Shown: piece by piece, positions 10,387 to 21,071 of the stretch
How positions within the stretch are numbered: position 1 is the stretch's first letter
Layout of the letters: the number at the start of each line of letters is the position of its first letter
Origin: Neoarius graeffei
Taxonomy: Eukaryota; Chordata; Actinopteri; Siluriformes; Ariidae
Direction of reading: 5' to 3'
Assembly: GCF_027579695.1 (NCBI RefSeq)
Contig: NC_083576.1
Coordinates: 41,900,760 to 41,964,759 of the forward strand
Length of the DNA stretch: 64,000 nt
Notes under the pieces: model-generated
What the model was told of the DNA's origin: nothing
The model's input: the letters and a program-made list of their open reading frames with translations, nothing else
Database searches by the model: none
Position numbers and translations under genes: made by a program

Positions 10387-10969
10387 CAAAATGAATGCCA
10401 TGTTGTTATTGTTATCATTATTTATTATTACTATCAGTGGTCGAGTTGTAAAATCAAACCGGGGGGGATGGTGAAATTTTTAGTCGCGTGTCGACCCATC
10501 GGTCGGTCCGTCGGTGGGAAACTGGTTTGCTTTTAGGAGGGTTTGCATACAACGTAGGTCTGTGGACCTTGTTCATTTACCAGACATACAGTATTTTGTG
10601 CTGATAAAGTGTGTAGTACACACTGTGTACCCTTTTTATTGTTGTAAAAAAAAACATAATACACTGGTATTTTACTGTAAAACATGCACAGTGTGGATGT
10701 CGTGTCATATTTAGTCAGTCTCCTGGCTGACATACCTACCACATTCTCCATATTAGGGTGAAATGCAGATGACAAATTTGAAGTGCAACTTCATAGTCAT
10801 GGTAGGCTCCTTTTAAATCATTTGGTAAATAATTTATTAAAACCTCAGCAGGCAATGTAAATGAACAACTGAATCTTTTCATATCAAGTCAATAGAATTT
10901 TTATTCAAAGCTGAACATTGGGAACATTGAATTAAATACAGAGGTAGGTAGGTAACCAATAAGCTAAAA

Positions 10970-11108
10970 CAAGCAACAGTAAATTGTAAATCTTCAGCTC
11001 TTCAGCTGTTGGTTCTCCTGCTTGCTCCTGCTCCTGTATTGTCTCACACTCCGGGTCCTCCAGCTCCTGTCGCACTGTGTTGCAGTTGCTGCTGACTGTC
11101 ATCTGGAA
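10970..11108 (-). pseudogene. hAT remnant: possible terminal exon
   Basis: On the minus strand, after an acceptor-like AG near 11108, an open acidic stretch reads QELEDPECETIQEQEQ, then GEPTAEELK. It could be an exon of the deleted hAT gene whose first exon is at 11903-11830. No family motif is visible. Low certainty. Confidence 0.35.
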
Positions 11109-11348
11109 TAAAGAGCAGTGGATAAGATAATTTAATTAAATAATGTTATTTCTGATTTATTTATTATCTGAACGAGGATTTGAGCTTTGAAAAATGACCG
11201 GATTCTTTCTGTAACATTGACTCCCGCTGTTATCTAGGTCACGTGACACCGTAACATTGACGGTTACCAAGGAGCTGCCTTGGATACTTTGATACTTTGC
11301 TTCGATACATACCAGCACTTTGATACATACTGGATACAAGCTAGCAAA

Positions 11349-11456
11349 ATGAGTTAAAAGCAGGCATCTTTGGAAAGTTTCTTTGGAAAGGGGAAAAGGC
11401 CCATTGAGGAGACAGAAGAAGAGCCTATGACGAAGAAAAAGAAAGCTGCATTTTAG
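11349..11456 (+). pseudogene. hAT remnant: N-terminal KQASLESFFGKG-type stretch
   Basis: From the ATG at 11349 the frame has a stop at codon 3, then reads KQASLESFFGKGKRPIEE and a lysine-rich tail to a stop at 11454. A basic 'SLESFFGK' start is common in hAT transposases of vertebrates. The premature stop and missing remainder make it a dead fragment. Confidence 0.5.
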
Positions 11457-11829
11457 CAGACACTTTGTCAAGTCCTACACCAATCCTGCTCTGCCTTACA
11501 TGTTGTGACCGGCTCTCTAATGAGGCAATGAAGCCTTCAAAACTGCTAGTGTCATTTATTTTAGCCTTCCTGTCTTGAATAACACTTTTTGTTGCCTGAA
11601 AAATAACAAACGAACGTCCAGGCTGATTAAATTAATGGCCTTATACAAGAAATCAAAGCTAACATGAACCTGAGTAAGCTATCGATAGCTGGATAGACTC
11701 CAAACTAACATTCATTATGATAGCTGTGTTGTTATCCGCCACCCACAAATTAGGCTCCATATCGGTAACTTTACAGCATGATAGTGGGCTCACAGAAAGT
11801 GTGACTGATATTCGTAACTCTTGACTTAC

Positions 11830-11903
11830 CTCCTGAAATGTTTTTTTCTTGCGATCTTAAAGCTGAACTTGCTTAGGTCTTGCTGTCCACTCCGCTTGGC
11901 CAT
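11830..11903 (-). pseudogene. hAT remnant: possible first exon
   Basis: The minus-strand ATG at 11903 opens MAKRSGQQDLSKFSFK and ends at a GTAAGT donor (11829-11824). Short basic first exons of this form precede the zinc-finger exons of fish hAT transposases. The downstream catalytic exons are absent. Confidence 0.45.
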
Positions 11904-12227
11904 GATGCTGCAATCCGCTGCTGTCACTGATGCCGAATGAAATAAAAAATAACGGAACTCCAACTGAATGTCACCTCCTCAAACGCTTCGCTTGCGCGTG
12001 CCCTCTCTCGCGGTAGCTTACTGTATGCTCAGTTTCAGCAAAGCTACGTGGAATGGCATTTCTAATTCCAATGTTAAATAGAAGTAATGTCCACATTTAT
12101 TGATAAAATTGCTCAAGGGAAGGGAGGGGGGATGCCCATTTTAGAGGGGGGATGATTTTGACCATTTTTTATTCCAGGGGGGATGGCATCCCCCCCATCC
12201 CCCCTCAACTCGAGTACAGATTACTAT

Positions 12228-13230
12228 TATATTGAGATAATAATAATTAAGAGATCATCAGCTTAACATTAACAGCTTAATATATTAAATGAATAGGATG
12301 TATGAATAAATTACTTGATATATACATGCACATGCAATTTTTCTGTTTCATAGACGCAGAGATGATGATGGACTGTCGCTGAGGATCATGGGAAGGCTAA
12401 TGTAGCGTGGGGAATAGAGAAAATCAATAATCGTAAATTAGAGTTATTATTTCGTTTTGGTTTCCCTGTTTATTATTTGTTCTGTTTTGAGCTGGAAAAA
12501 GGAAAACAAACACCAATCCCTCATTTTTTGGTCATGCAGAAAAACAGGAAAACGAAATATTGAGTGTTTTTTTTGTTTTTCAGATTGAATGGAATACTTG
12601 AATGATTGGATGATACAAGGACCTACATGTAACACTAAAAAGTGCACAGTGCTTCATTGCAAGAGTCATTTTTTTTAAATATTTATTTTTGAGCGAGTAA
12701 ACCCAAGGCAAGAATCGAACCATGTTTCAGGAGTTACCGGTACAGGACATGTGCAGTAACCACCAGACTACCAAGACCCGCAGTTTCAGCTGCTCCTGCA
12801 CTGAAAAAGTAACCTACCGTATAGAATTTACCCAATAAATCTGAGGTAACAATTTGCATTGACTTGTTTGGGGTAGATTTAATTCCATATATTGAGTATA
12901 AAATAACTGAAATAAAAAGCTATGAAATACTTAAATTGGGTAAAATTTACCTCACATTTATGTATCTATTCTACAGCTACTTTCTCACTGAAATCGGGAA
13001 GTGCAGTACAAAAGCTTCACACATCATTTCAAGATTTTTTTTTTATGAGAGAAGCGCCATCTAATGGCGACACCGTGGAATCGAATAAATGGGCATGTTT
13101 AGAATTAAAATAGGGGAGGAAGGGGGGTCTGAGCCATTCATGGCAGCCCCCTGGCGTTCAGCTGGGAACTGCACGGCAGTCGCATGGCAGTCGCATGGCG
13201 TGCGGTTGGAACGGGAAAAATTCAATTGCT
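12228..13230. other. no gene; tRNA-like remnant inside
   Basis: AT-rich sequence, mostly featureless. Positions ~12693-12785 read on the minus strand contain a tRNA/SINE-like head (GGTCTTGGTAGTCTGGTGG followed ~45 bases later by GGTTCGATTCTTG), resembling A and B boxes. The rest holds AT-rich stretches (12447-12647, 12800-13100) without clear ends. Confidence 0.4.
12693..12785 (-). repeat. tRNA-like sequence, probably a SINE head
   Basis: An A-box-like TAGTCTGGTGG and a B-box-like GGTTCGATTC lie at tRNA-like spacing on the minus strand. I could not draw a full cloverleaf with confidence, so a decayed SINE head is more likely than a functional tRNA. Confidence 0.4.
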
Positions 13231-13332
13231 GCTACTGTACTCATATTATAGCCCACATCGAGCTCCAAATTAATCTCCAAGTGGTAAGGGCCCTTCGAGG
13301 TCACATGGCGAATTGGGGACATCGACAAAGAT

Positions 13333-14876
13333 GTGAGGAGAACTGATAGGGGTGGGGCACTACAAATCTCCCACCTCAACCTGTTCAAATGTTGGGATGA
13401 GGGGGTTCCCGTGGTGTTGGCATCAGTAGTTCCACAGTTGGGGCCAGAGGTTAAAAATGTATCATCTCAAACTGCTCCGGTTCCTTATGGAGACCACCTC
13501 TCACCAGCCCAACTCACGGAGGTTGCTAAGTTGCAAAATGAATTTTCTGATGTGTTCTTGCCCCTTCCCAGCCACACCCACCTCATTGAACACCACATTG
13601 AAATGCCCCCAGGAGTGGTGGTGCGTAGGCGCCCTTATCGCTTGTCCGAACACAAAAAAAGGTGGTTCAGGATGAACTCAAGGCCATGCTCAAAATGGGC
13701 ATAATCAAGGAGTCCCACAGTGCCTGGAGCAGCCCGGTGGTCCTGGTTCCCAAGACCAATGGGTCGGTCCGGTTCTGTGGTTCAAAGCAGTGTCTAAATT
13801 TGACACATACCCAGTGCCTCGTATTGATGAGTTGCTTGATTGTTTAGGCACTACTCACTTTTATTCAACACTGGATTTAATGAAGGGACATTGGCAGATC
13901 CCCTTGACTCCTCTATCCTGAGAGGAAAACAGCCTTTTCCACACTGTTTGGATTACACCAATTTGTCAAGCTTCCTTTTGGGTTATTTGGGGCTCCTGCT
14001 ACATTCTAGCAGCTTATGGACAAGATCCTCTGCCTTCACACTGCCTACATTATTATTTATAGCAGTAATTGGCTACGGCACCTGGAACACCTGGAACAGA
14101 GCCATCCTTGAGTCGCTGAGTCATGCGGGTCTCACAGCTAACCCAAAAAAGTGTGCGATTGGGTGGGTGGAAGTATGGTATCTGGGTTTCCACTTGGGTC
14201 ATGGGCAGGTGCATCCCCAAATTGACAAGACTGCAGCGATTGCGGCCTGCCCAAGGCCCAAGACCAAAAAGGGGGTAAGACAGTTCTTGGGGCTGGCTGG
14301 TTACTATTATAGGTTCATACCTAATTATTTGGACATCACCTGATGTCTGACTGATGTCACTAAAAAGGGAGCACCAGATCCAGTCCAGTGTGCCGAGCAT
14401 TGCCAACAGGCTTTTACTAGGGTAAAAGCTGCACTATGTGGGGGGCCACTTCTACACTCCCCTGACTTCTCTCTCCCCTTTATTTTACAGATGTACGCAT
14501 CGGACAGAGGGCTGGGGGCCATTTTGTCTCAGAAGGTGGAGGGCAAGGAGTGTCCCATGCTGTACATCAGCCGCAAGCTCTCAATGCATGAAAGTAAGTA
14601 CAGCAGCATCGAAAAGGAGTGCCTGGCCATCAAGTTAGCAGGCCTCACCCTCCAATACTACCTGCTGGGGTGCCCTTGCACCCTCTGTTCAGACCATGCA
14701 CCCCTCTAGTGGCTCCACTGCATGAAGGATGCCAACGTGCAGATCACCCATTGGTATCTTTGCCCTCCAGCTGTTTAAATTTGAGGTGGTCCACAGGCCG
14801 GGGGCGCAGATTGTGGTGGCAGACTTCCTGTCCTGTCTGTTCTGCTGCAGCCCAGACAGCTTCCTGGCCTGAGTCG
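13333..14876 (+). pseudogene. Gypsy pol fragment: RT and RNase H, many frameshifts
   Basis: Short in-frame pieces are recognisable in order: a pre-RT segment (LQNEFSDVFLPLPSHTHLIE, 13333-13704), the RT start (IIKESHSAWSSPVVLVPKT, 13662-13847), the RT thumb/connection (KKGVRQFLGLAGYYYRFIPN, ~14260-14340), and RNase H (DRGLGAILSQKVEG, then ISRKLSMHESKYSSIEKE, 14491-14709). This order is that of Ty3/Gypsy pol. The region is broken by stops and several frameshifts and cannot encode a working polyprotein. It is an old genomic copy. Confidence 0.75.
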
Positions 14877-14880
14877 TGAG

Positions 14881-15190
14881 GGGGGGGGGCAGTGGAGGCA
14901 TGGCCAATCATCAGTTTGTGAAGGGAAGGCAGGGTCAGGGAAGGTGAGTGGCCAAGTCACTACACCTGTTGTCAATTAATGTGTGTGTGGGTGTGTTTGT
15001 TGCAGTGATGGTGGAACATAGAAAAGGAGGGAGAGAGCAGAGAGAAGGGAGCTCCCCGGACCAGAACACAACTGTGCGTGTGTCCTAGAGTGAGCAAGTG
15101 AAGCTGAAAAGTATCAATAAACATGTGTATGAATATCATCTCCCACCTGCCATGCTTCTGTACTCCACCCACATCAGGGAAGTGTTACAA
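14881..15190 (+). repeat. LTR-like 3' end of the Gypsy remnant
   Basis: A G-run (14880-14889) directly follows the pol remnant, resembling a polypurine tract, then a ~300-bp segment with an AATAAA signal (15114-15121 region) and an end near GTGTTACA. No second LTR is present for comparison, so the LTR call is from position and composition only. Confidence 0.5.
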
Positions 15191-15479
15191 ATGTCTGTTA
15201 TTAAATAGCACTAGACAAATAAACTTGACTTGACAACAAGTGCTGAACAAGAATGTTCTCGTGCCAACTGAACAAGTGACAGAATAACACAAAGTGTAAT
15301 ATTCTGTTGAAGTACCAACACTCAGCAAACAGCCAAAGAAAACAATTCAACCATACAACTGAACTGACAAACTACAACTAAATAGACAAAAAAAAAATCT
15401 CAACTGGCTAACCCCAGGCTAGACTCTACACAGCCTGGGTTGGTCAAAGCCAATACACAGTTACACAGTGGGCAGGGAA

Positions 15480-15925
15480 ACAGGGCAGCGGTGCAGCCTG
15501 AAGAGGTGAGTCTTCAGTCTGCGCTTGAAGGTAGTCAGGGAGTCGGCAGTTCTGACCTCAATGGGAAGGTCATTCCACCAACAGGGAGCCAGGACAGACA
15601 GCAGTCTTGAGTGGGCTGGTCAGGAGCAGAGAGGAGGAGGGGCCCCAGCAACCAGTAGTAGTGGAGCATAGGGATCTGGCTGGTGTGTAGGAGTCAATCA
15701 GACTCTGGAGGTATGCTAGCCCTAGCTCCTTGCCAGCCTGGTAAGCTAACACCAATGTCTTAAATTTGATAAGAGCTGCGATAGGTAGACAGTGCAGGGT
15801 AGCAAGCAGAGGGGTAACATTGGAAGAACAAGGGAGTTTGTAGACCAGGCAGGCTGCAGTATTCTGGATGAGCTGCAAGGGTCTGATGGCAAAATTTAAA
15901 GAAGTATTTAAAAAAAACAACCTTA
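15480..15925 (-). pseudogene. L2/CR1-type LINE, 3' end of ORF2
   Basis: Minus-strand reading contains RPLQLIQNTAACLVYKLP, VTPLLATLHCLPIAA and IKFKTLVLAYQA. This is the C-terminal 'IQN-AAR-L / TPLL--LHWLP' segment after the RT domain of L2/CR1-type LINEs. Only this 3' part is present. The upstream RT is missing and the frame decays after ~110 codons. Confidence 0.7.
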
Positions 15926-16086
15926 TGTTTATTTTAAAAAATCATGAGGGAAAACATCAAATAATGCGCTGTTGTTTTGAGTGTAATACAGGTCAAAGAT
16001 TATTTACAAATAATTTTCGGTTTTAATTTCAACATACTGTCCCAAGTTTATAAACATACACGTAGCAGCATCAAATAGCATATTTA

Positions 16087-16166
16087 GTCTCATCTCATCT
16101 CATTATCTCTAGCCGCTTTATCCTGTTCTACAGGGTCGCAGGCAAGCTGGAGCCTATCCCAGCTGA
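16087..16166 (-). repeat. SINE 3' fragment
   Basis: Tail end of the same SINE as at 18290-18659, in reverse orientation: (CTCAT)n, then the conserved 'agccgctttatcc' and 'ggtcgcaggcaagctggagc' region, ending at 'cagctgag'. The tRNA-like head is absent. Confidence 0.85.
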
Positions 16167-16395
16167 GTATTTAATTTGTGTCCTATTAATGCTAATATTG
16201 TGCAAGTGGTATTATCATAGCTAATTCAGAATAGATAGAGCTTTGCTTACACACTGTATTTAATCGTACATAATACAGGTTAGTTTTAATTATATCTATT
16301 GCATTATAAATTAATTATAAATGTGCTCATAATATGTACATGTTCATATGTTTTCCTCCTCACAGTGAGCTGTATGTAAATGACCAACTGCCTGT

Positions 16396-16445
16396 GTTTT
16401 TCCTGATTTCTACAACTGGTTTTTCCTGATTTCTACAACTGGCTT
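16396..16445. repeat. 23-bp tandem duplication
   Basis: The unit TTTTTCCTGATTTCTACAACTGG occurs twice head to tail. A local duplication with no coding meaning visible. Confidence 0.8.
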
Positions 16446-16839
16446 TTATGTACATCCTTATTAAAAGATGAGTGATAAATTCAGGAATCACATCTCTCCT
16501 TTTCAGGAACACCACTGAACTGACCTTACAGTAGTTTGTGGACAGTGTTACTGAGGTGTCTTTCTTCATGGATGTGATGTGTTCATTAATGGATGGAGTA
16601 GGAGGGGAAAATTGTGCAGAGGTACATACTGGTAGCAGCCAGTAATTGTATACTTTACTAAAATCTTGAGGAATTACATTTTAGAAAGTGTGTGCAATGT
16701 GTGTGTGCGCACATCTAACTGGATAGTAGCATGATGTCTGTATGAAACAATCTGTGCTTGTATTTTATATTAATGAAAAAAGTCATTATATCAGACACTT
16801 ATAGTAACACATCTTTCTTTATCCCCCATCGTTGATAGT

Positions 16840-16955
16840 CATGGAGAGAACAGACCCTGACCTCAACTCTACTAAACACCTTTGGGATGAACTGCAACAC
16901 CGACTACACCTTAGGCCTCCTTGCCCAACATCAGTACCTGACTTCACGACATGAC
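16840..16955 (+). pseudogene. Tc1-like transposase C-terminal scrap
   Basis: A short frame reads RTDPDLNSTKHLWDELQHRL, matching the region around the catalytic glutamate of Tc1-like transposases (PDLNPIEHLWDEL). The catalytic E position reads K here. No TIRs were found around it. A weak but specific match. Confidence 0.5.
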
Positions 16956-17099
16956 TTCACTTGTGGCAGAATGATCAAATCTCCTCTTTGGTTTGGATCT
17001 TGTTCAACCACTAACCATAAAAGCAATGCTAAGGGAGGACAATATAATTTAATGATGAAATCATGCCACACCATGCCAAAATGCAATAGGCATCTTTAA

Positions 17100-17640
17100 A
17101 GATTAATAAAACCCAAAAATAAATTCCTTTATCGGGGTTTTCCAGAAAATCTGAAGTAGCTGGCTTTAAAAAAAGAAAGTAGTAGGTGGCTCTACCAGAA
17201 TTCTGGAATTCTGGAAGGCTGGGGCATGCTAATGCTAAGGGGGTCTGGGGGCATGCCCCCCAGAAAATTTTGAAATTTATATGCCTTCTGGTGCATTCTG
17301 ACCTCATAAATTACTAACCATTTCCCTGTAAAATACTTGCAAAATATGTATGAAACTTCCCTCCAGATGTATGTGTGCTTGGCTTTCTCAGTTACTCTCT
17401 GTAGTATACTGCCTGGCTCTGGAACATAACTACATATGCTATAGCATGGTCACGTGGTCCGGCTCAGCCAATCAGAGCATGAGAATCGATCAACAAATAT
17501 GGCATCACTTCAGGCGATTGAAGACAATTTCGTGGTGAAATAATTTAATTTGCAGCAAATTATGGGCAGCAGAAACAATATAAAATCACTTGAACACTGA
17601 AAGGCAAGTTTTTTCATTATGTACCATAGATGATGTGATC
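17100..17640. other. no gene; repeat-like G-rich block
   Basis: Positions ~17215-17275 hold 'gggggtctgggggcatgccccccag', a partly palindromic block that looks like a piece of a dispersed repeat. No coding exon or element ends were identified. Confidence 0.4.
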
Positions 17641-17679
17641 CCCAAATTCTTTGCATTTTTCATTGAGGAATGTTATTCT

Positions 17680-18072
17680 TAAATTGTTGCACTGTTTGCC
17701 CACACAGTCTTTCACAGAGCAGTGAACCCCTCTCCATCTTTACTTCTGAGAGACTCAGCCTCTCTGGGATGTTCTTTTTATACCCAATCATGTTATTGAC
17801 CTGTTGCCAACTAACTAAATTAGTTTTTTCTAACATTACACAACTTTTTCAGTCTTTTGTTGCCCCTGTCCCAACTTTTCTGAAATGCGTCGCTGACATC
17901 AAATTCAAAATGAGTATATATTTTTCAAAAAACAATAAAAATTCTCAGTTTCAACATTTGATATGTTGTCTTTGTACTATTTTCAATAAAATATAGGGTT
18001 TCCATGATTTTGCAAATCTTCATATTCTGCTTGTATTTGTTTTAGACAGTGTCCCAACTTTTTTGGAATTGG
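17680..18072. mobile_element. Tc1-like end fragment
   Basis: The right edge, 'gtcccaacttttttggaatt' at ~18050-18069, is the terminal sequence shared by the Tc1-like copies at 33390 and 45155. The interior (for example 'caacatttgatatgttgtc') also resembles their 3' regions. The left end and the transposase are missing. Confidence 0.6.
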
Positions 18073-18085
18073 TGTGGTGTTGTTG

Positions 18086-18138
18086 TTTTTTTTGTTTGGT
18101 TGTTTTTTTTTTGTGTGTGTGTGTGTGTGTGTGTGTAT
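18086..18138. repeat. T-rich tract and (GT)n microsatellite
   Basis: T/G-rich low-complexity sequence ending in ~13 GT units (18113-18137). Confidence 0.9.
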
Positions 18139-18289
18139 CAGGTGGTCAAGTGTTTATGAGATATGTTGCCTTGCACTTACAATCAAGTACCCTTTGGTCA
18201 TGAAAGCCATCAAAAATCAGGTTGATGCTTTACCATATTCTTTGAAGTATGGAGCTTCACTATGAATTTAACTGTACATGCTGTACAGC

Positions 18290-18659
18290 GGTGGCACGGT
18301 GGTGTAGTGGTTAGCGCTGTCGCCTCACAGCAAGAAGGTCCTGGGTTCGAGCCCCGGGGCCGGCGAGGGCCTTTCTGTGCGGAGTTTGCATGTTCTCCCC
18401 GTGTCCGCGTGGGTTTCCTCCGGGTGCTCCGGTTTCCCCCACAGTCCAAAGACATGCAGGTTAGGTTAACTGGTGACTCTAAATTGACCGTAGGTGTGAG
18501 TGTGAATGGTTGTCTGTGTCTATGTGTCAGCCCTGTGATGACCTGGCGACTTGTCCAGGGTGTACCCCGCCTTTCACCCGTAGTCAGCTGGGATAGGCTC
18601 CAGCTTGCCTGCGACCCTGTAGAAGGATAAAGCGGCTAGAGATAATGAGATGAGATGAG
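18290..18659 (+). mobile_element. tRNA-derived SINE, complete, 12-bp TSD
   Basis: Flanked by ATGCTGTACAGC at 18278-18289 and 18660-18671. The head has a Pol III A-box-like TGGTGTAGTGGTTAGCG and a B-box-like GGTTCGAGCC. The central body contains 'gcatgttctccccgtgtccg' and 'acagtccaaagacatgcagg', blocks common in fish SINEs. The 3' tail ends 'gataatgagatgagatgaga'. The tail probably mimics a partner LINE for retrotransposition (family knowledge). Open frames through this unit recur at every copy and are not genes. Confidence 0.92.
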
Positions 18660-18671
18660 ATGCTGTACAGC

Positions 18672-19590
18672 ATGTCCAAACTTTGAAATCTATTGTTCAG
18701 AATAAAAAGTCTGTCCTTTAAAAAAAAAGAGAGATTCTATGTAAACATCTGACTGGGTCAAATAACATTCCTCAGAGCTTTCTGTGTAAAATAGATTGGT
18801 GCTTGTATTTGACAAGATGAATGTAATATGGGAAAATCTGTGGTCCAATATAAGAGATGGTCCAAGTTCAGAGGCTGCGTAGGCTGTGTATGTGTGTAGA
18901 TCAACTTTACTTCTTGCTTCTAGTTAAAATTCCGACACAAAAAATCTTTTTATTGATGTAATGCTTTTATAGTATTTTGGGAAAAAGAATCAGTTTTTTT
19001 TAAATAAAATTTTTAAAATCAAAACCTAGATTTGCATTTTTAATGTTATTACAACCTCAAATTATGCTAAAGTTTCAAACATAAAATAGTGGTTTTCATG
19101 CAAACAATTTTTTGATAAAGAAAATATCTTTTTTTCCTCAAGATTACAATGGATTTGTAGTGTTTTGAAACCTATCTCTTTCTCTCATATATGTGTGTAT
19201 ATGTATATATGGATGGGTGCTAAGGATGACTATTCTTCATAGCTCTGGTCATCTAATTCCCTAATTCATGGATAACTACCTTCTCATGCTGCACCTGTTT
19301 CAAACAAGTTATCTCAGGGACCGGATAAGGGAGGGTATATTCCCTGGGCAGTGCCCCAAAAAGACAGGTGGCTGAAAGGTTTGGGTACACTGACATGTTT
19401 GACTGATGACACCTGGTGAGAAGGAAACTCTGAAAAACGTGCGGTTGATACAGCTATCAATCATCTTGCACTGCTTGTCACTGGATTCTAGCTGTGGATA
19501 CTCAGAGGGTGGCATGTGTGTGTGTAGCACAAGCATATGCTGCTGCAATCTTCTTGTGCAGATATATCTTCAAAGTCCTGCTGCGATGGA
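18672..19590. other. no gene recognised
   Basis: AT-rich, with no splice-supported exon and no clear element ends. The last part may belong to the retrovirus-like remnant that follows on the minus strand. Confidence 0.4.
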
Positions 19591-19611
19591 GGAATGGTGA
19601 CATATACAGAC

Positions 19612-20031
19612 TTAATGAATTGGAAGTATATAGGCACAGTGGTGTCTTAGGTCAAAGCCCATCACCTTGCTTACTTGTTTCAATGCCTGATTAACAAACA
19701 GAGTGCCACTATCACTGCTAATTTTCTTTAGGATGCCCCAATGTGGGATAATTTCAGTCAGCAGGGCCTTTGCTACTGCACCTGCATCTTGTTTGGAGGT
19801 TGGAAACACCTCTACCCACTTAGAGAACATGTCAACAATCACTAGGCAGTACTTCTTTCCCTTGGCAGGTGAGAGCTCAATGAAATCCATCTGCAAATGA
19901 TCAAATGGGATATCTGGTGTGGAGTGTGTGGCTATAGGCATACTCTGACCTTTCCCTATATTGTGTACTATGCAGATGGGACATTTTTCACAAAATTTTG
20001 GGAGAAAATTGAAAACCTCTTTGTGAACCAA
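19612..20031 (-). pseudogene. ERV integrase fragment
   Basis: A 139-codon frame shows the zinc-binding tail (CEKCPICIVHN) and core landmarks (LQMDFIELSPAKGKKY, VDMFSKWVEVFPT, then SDSGTLFVNQ). The first two catalytic aspartates are visible as MDF and SDSG. The frame ends before the region expected to carry the glutamate. Non-functional old copy. Confidence 0.7.
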
Positions 20032-20175
20032 TACTTAGTCATATAGCTGATCATTCCCCCTTTTGATACAAGGCCCCATCCATGTATCAACTTAGCAAAC
20101 ATGGGGAAATAACAACTAGGGATGCAGGGCATTCCCATATGACCTGGCCTGATATGAGGACCATACCACACCCCA

Positions 20176-20660
20176 TTACATTTGATGCAAACAGCTTTTT
20201 TTTTTCCAGCATGCTCTCTCCTGTGATGTGGCTGGTGACTGAACCTGCTCCAGCATAGCAAACCTGGAAAGAGGATTCTGAGACACAGTTAGGGTTAATG
20301 CAAGCGCAAATGGGGAACCCTTGAAGGCAGCTGCTTTAGCAGCTGCATCAGCAGCATTACCTGCAGAGACAGGATCAGTAGAGTTAGAATGGGCATCACA
20401 CATTTTATGGCAACCTGCTTAGGGAGTAAAATGGCATCTAACAGGTTCTTTAATGAGTGTGTGATGTGCTATAGGTTTTTCTGTAGATGTTAGGAACCCA
20501 TGATGTTTCCACAACATACCAAAATCGTGTGCTACTCCAAAAGCATACCTACAGTCTATGTATATGGTCACTGTCTTAACTTCTGCGAATTTACAGGCCT
20601 CTGTGTGTGCCTATGCTGAAAAGTGACTTGGATGCGACCCTGAAACAAGGGTTTCATGAG
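20176..20660 (-). pseudogene. ERV RNase H region, decayed
   Basis: Between the integrase and RT pieces, minus-strand frames contain short RNase H-like stretches (AHSNSTDPVSAGNAADAAAK; further right, a segment around 20500-20600). Several stops are present. Assignment rests partly on position in the pol order. Confidence 0.5.
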
Positions 20661-21071
20661 CCGAGACCACAGCAAAGCCAACACGGTTCTTACCTGAGTC
20701 TAGATTTTTTTTTTGAGGCAAAGCCATCCACAAAAAAGCACCAAGTCTGGGTTTTGCAAAGGAACCTCACTGAGATCAGAGTGAGGCGAACAAATCTGGG
20801 AAATGATGGATACGCAACAGTGAGGCTCACCATCATCCCCAGTGGGAAACAGCATCGCAGGGTTTAAGATAGAACAGCATTTCACTGTGATATTAGGCAT
20901 TTCAAGTAACACAGCCTTGTATCTGAGCCAGTGAGTGGCTGACAGATTAGATGTTTTTTGTTCTAGGAGAAGAGCAGAAACAGCATGTGGAACCAATAAT
21001 GTTAGCTCTGAATAGCCCACTATGACTCGCGAGGCTACCATGGCCTTTTCAGCGGTGGCAACGGCTCTGAG

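Larger units (their letters stand above)
10435..12219. mobile_element. non-autonomous hAT element, perfect 8-bp TSD
   Basis: A 1785-bp element flanked by ATTACTAT at 10427-10434 and 12220-12227, the 8-bp duplication typical of hAT. Imperfect 14-bp ends share CTCGAGTTG. C/G-rich 'gggggggatgg' blocks lie just inside both ends. Internal coding scraps occur on both strands (separate entries), so this is probably an internally deleted copy of a larger autonomous element. Confidence 0.85.
13233..15190 (+). mobile_element. Gypsy-type LTR retrotransposon remnant
   Basis: 5'-truncated pol fragment followed by an LTR-like 3' region. Protein similarity runs through several frames on + from ~13333 to ~14876. 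The remaining ~310 bp has the composition and AATAAA signal of an LTR. No matching 5' LTR is in the window. Confidence 0.7.

Noticed and set aside
12864-13113. Overlapping AT-rich frames, possible MITE
   Set aside because: Some inverted similarity (gaatttaccc / gggtaaaattt) but no consistent ends or target duplication could be found.
18262-18630. Open frame also found at 39612, 43419, 50525, 53897 and 62320
   Set aside because: It runs through the SINE at each copy. The recurrence is due to the repeat, and the SINE is Pol III-derived and non-coding.
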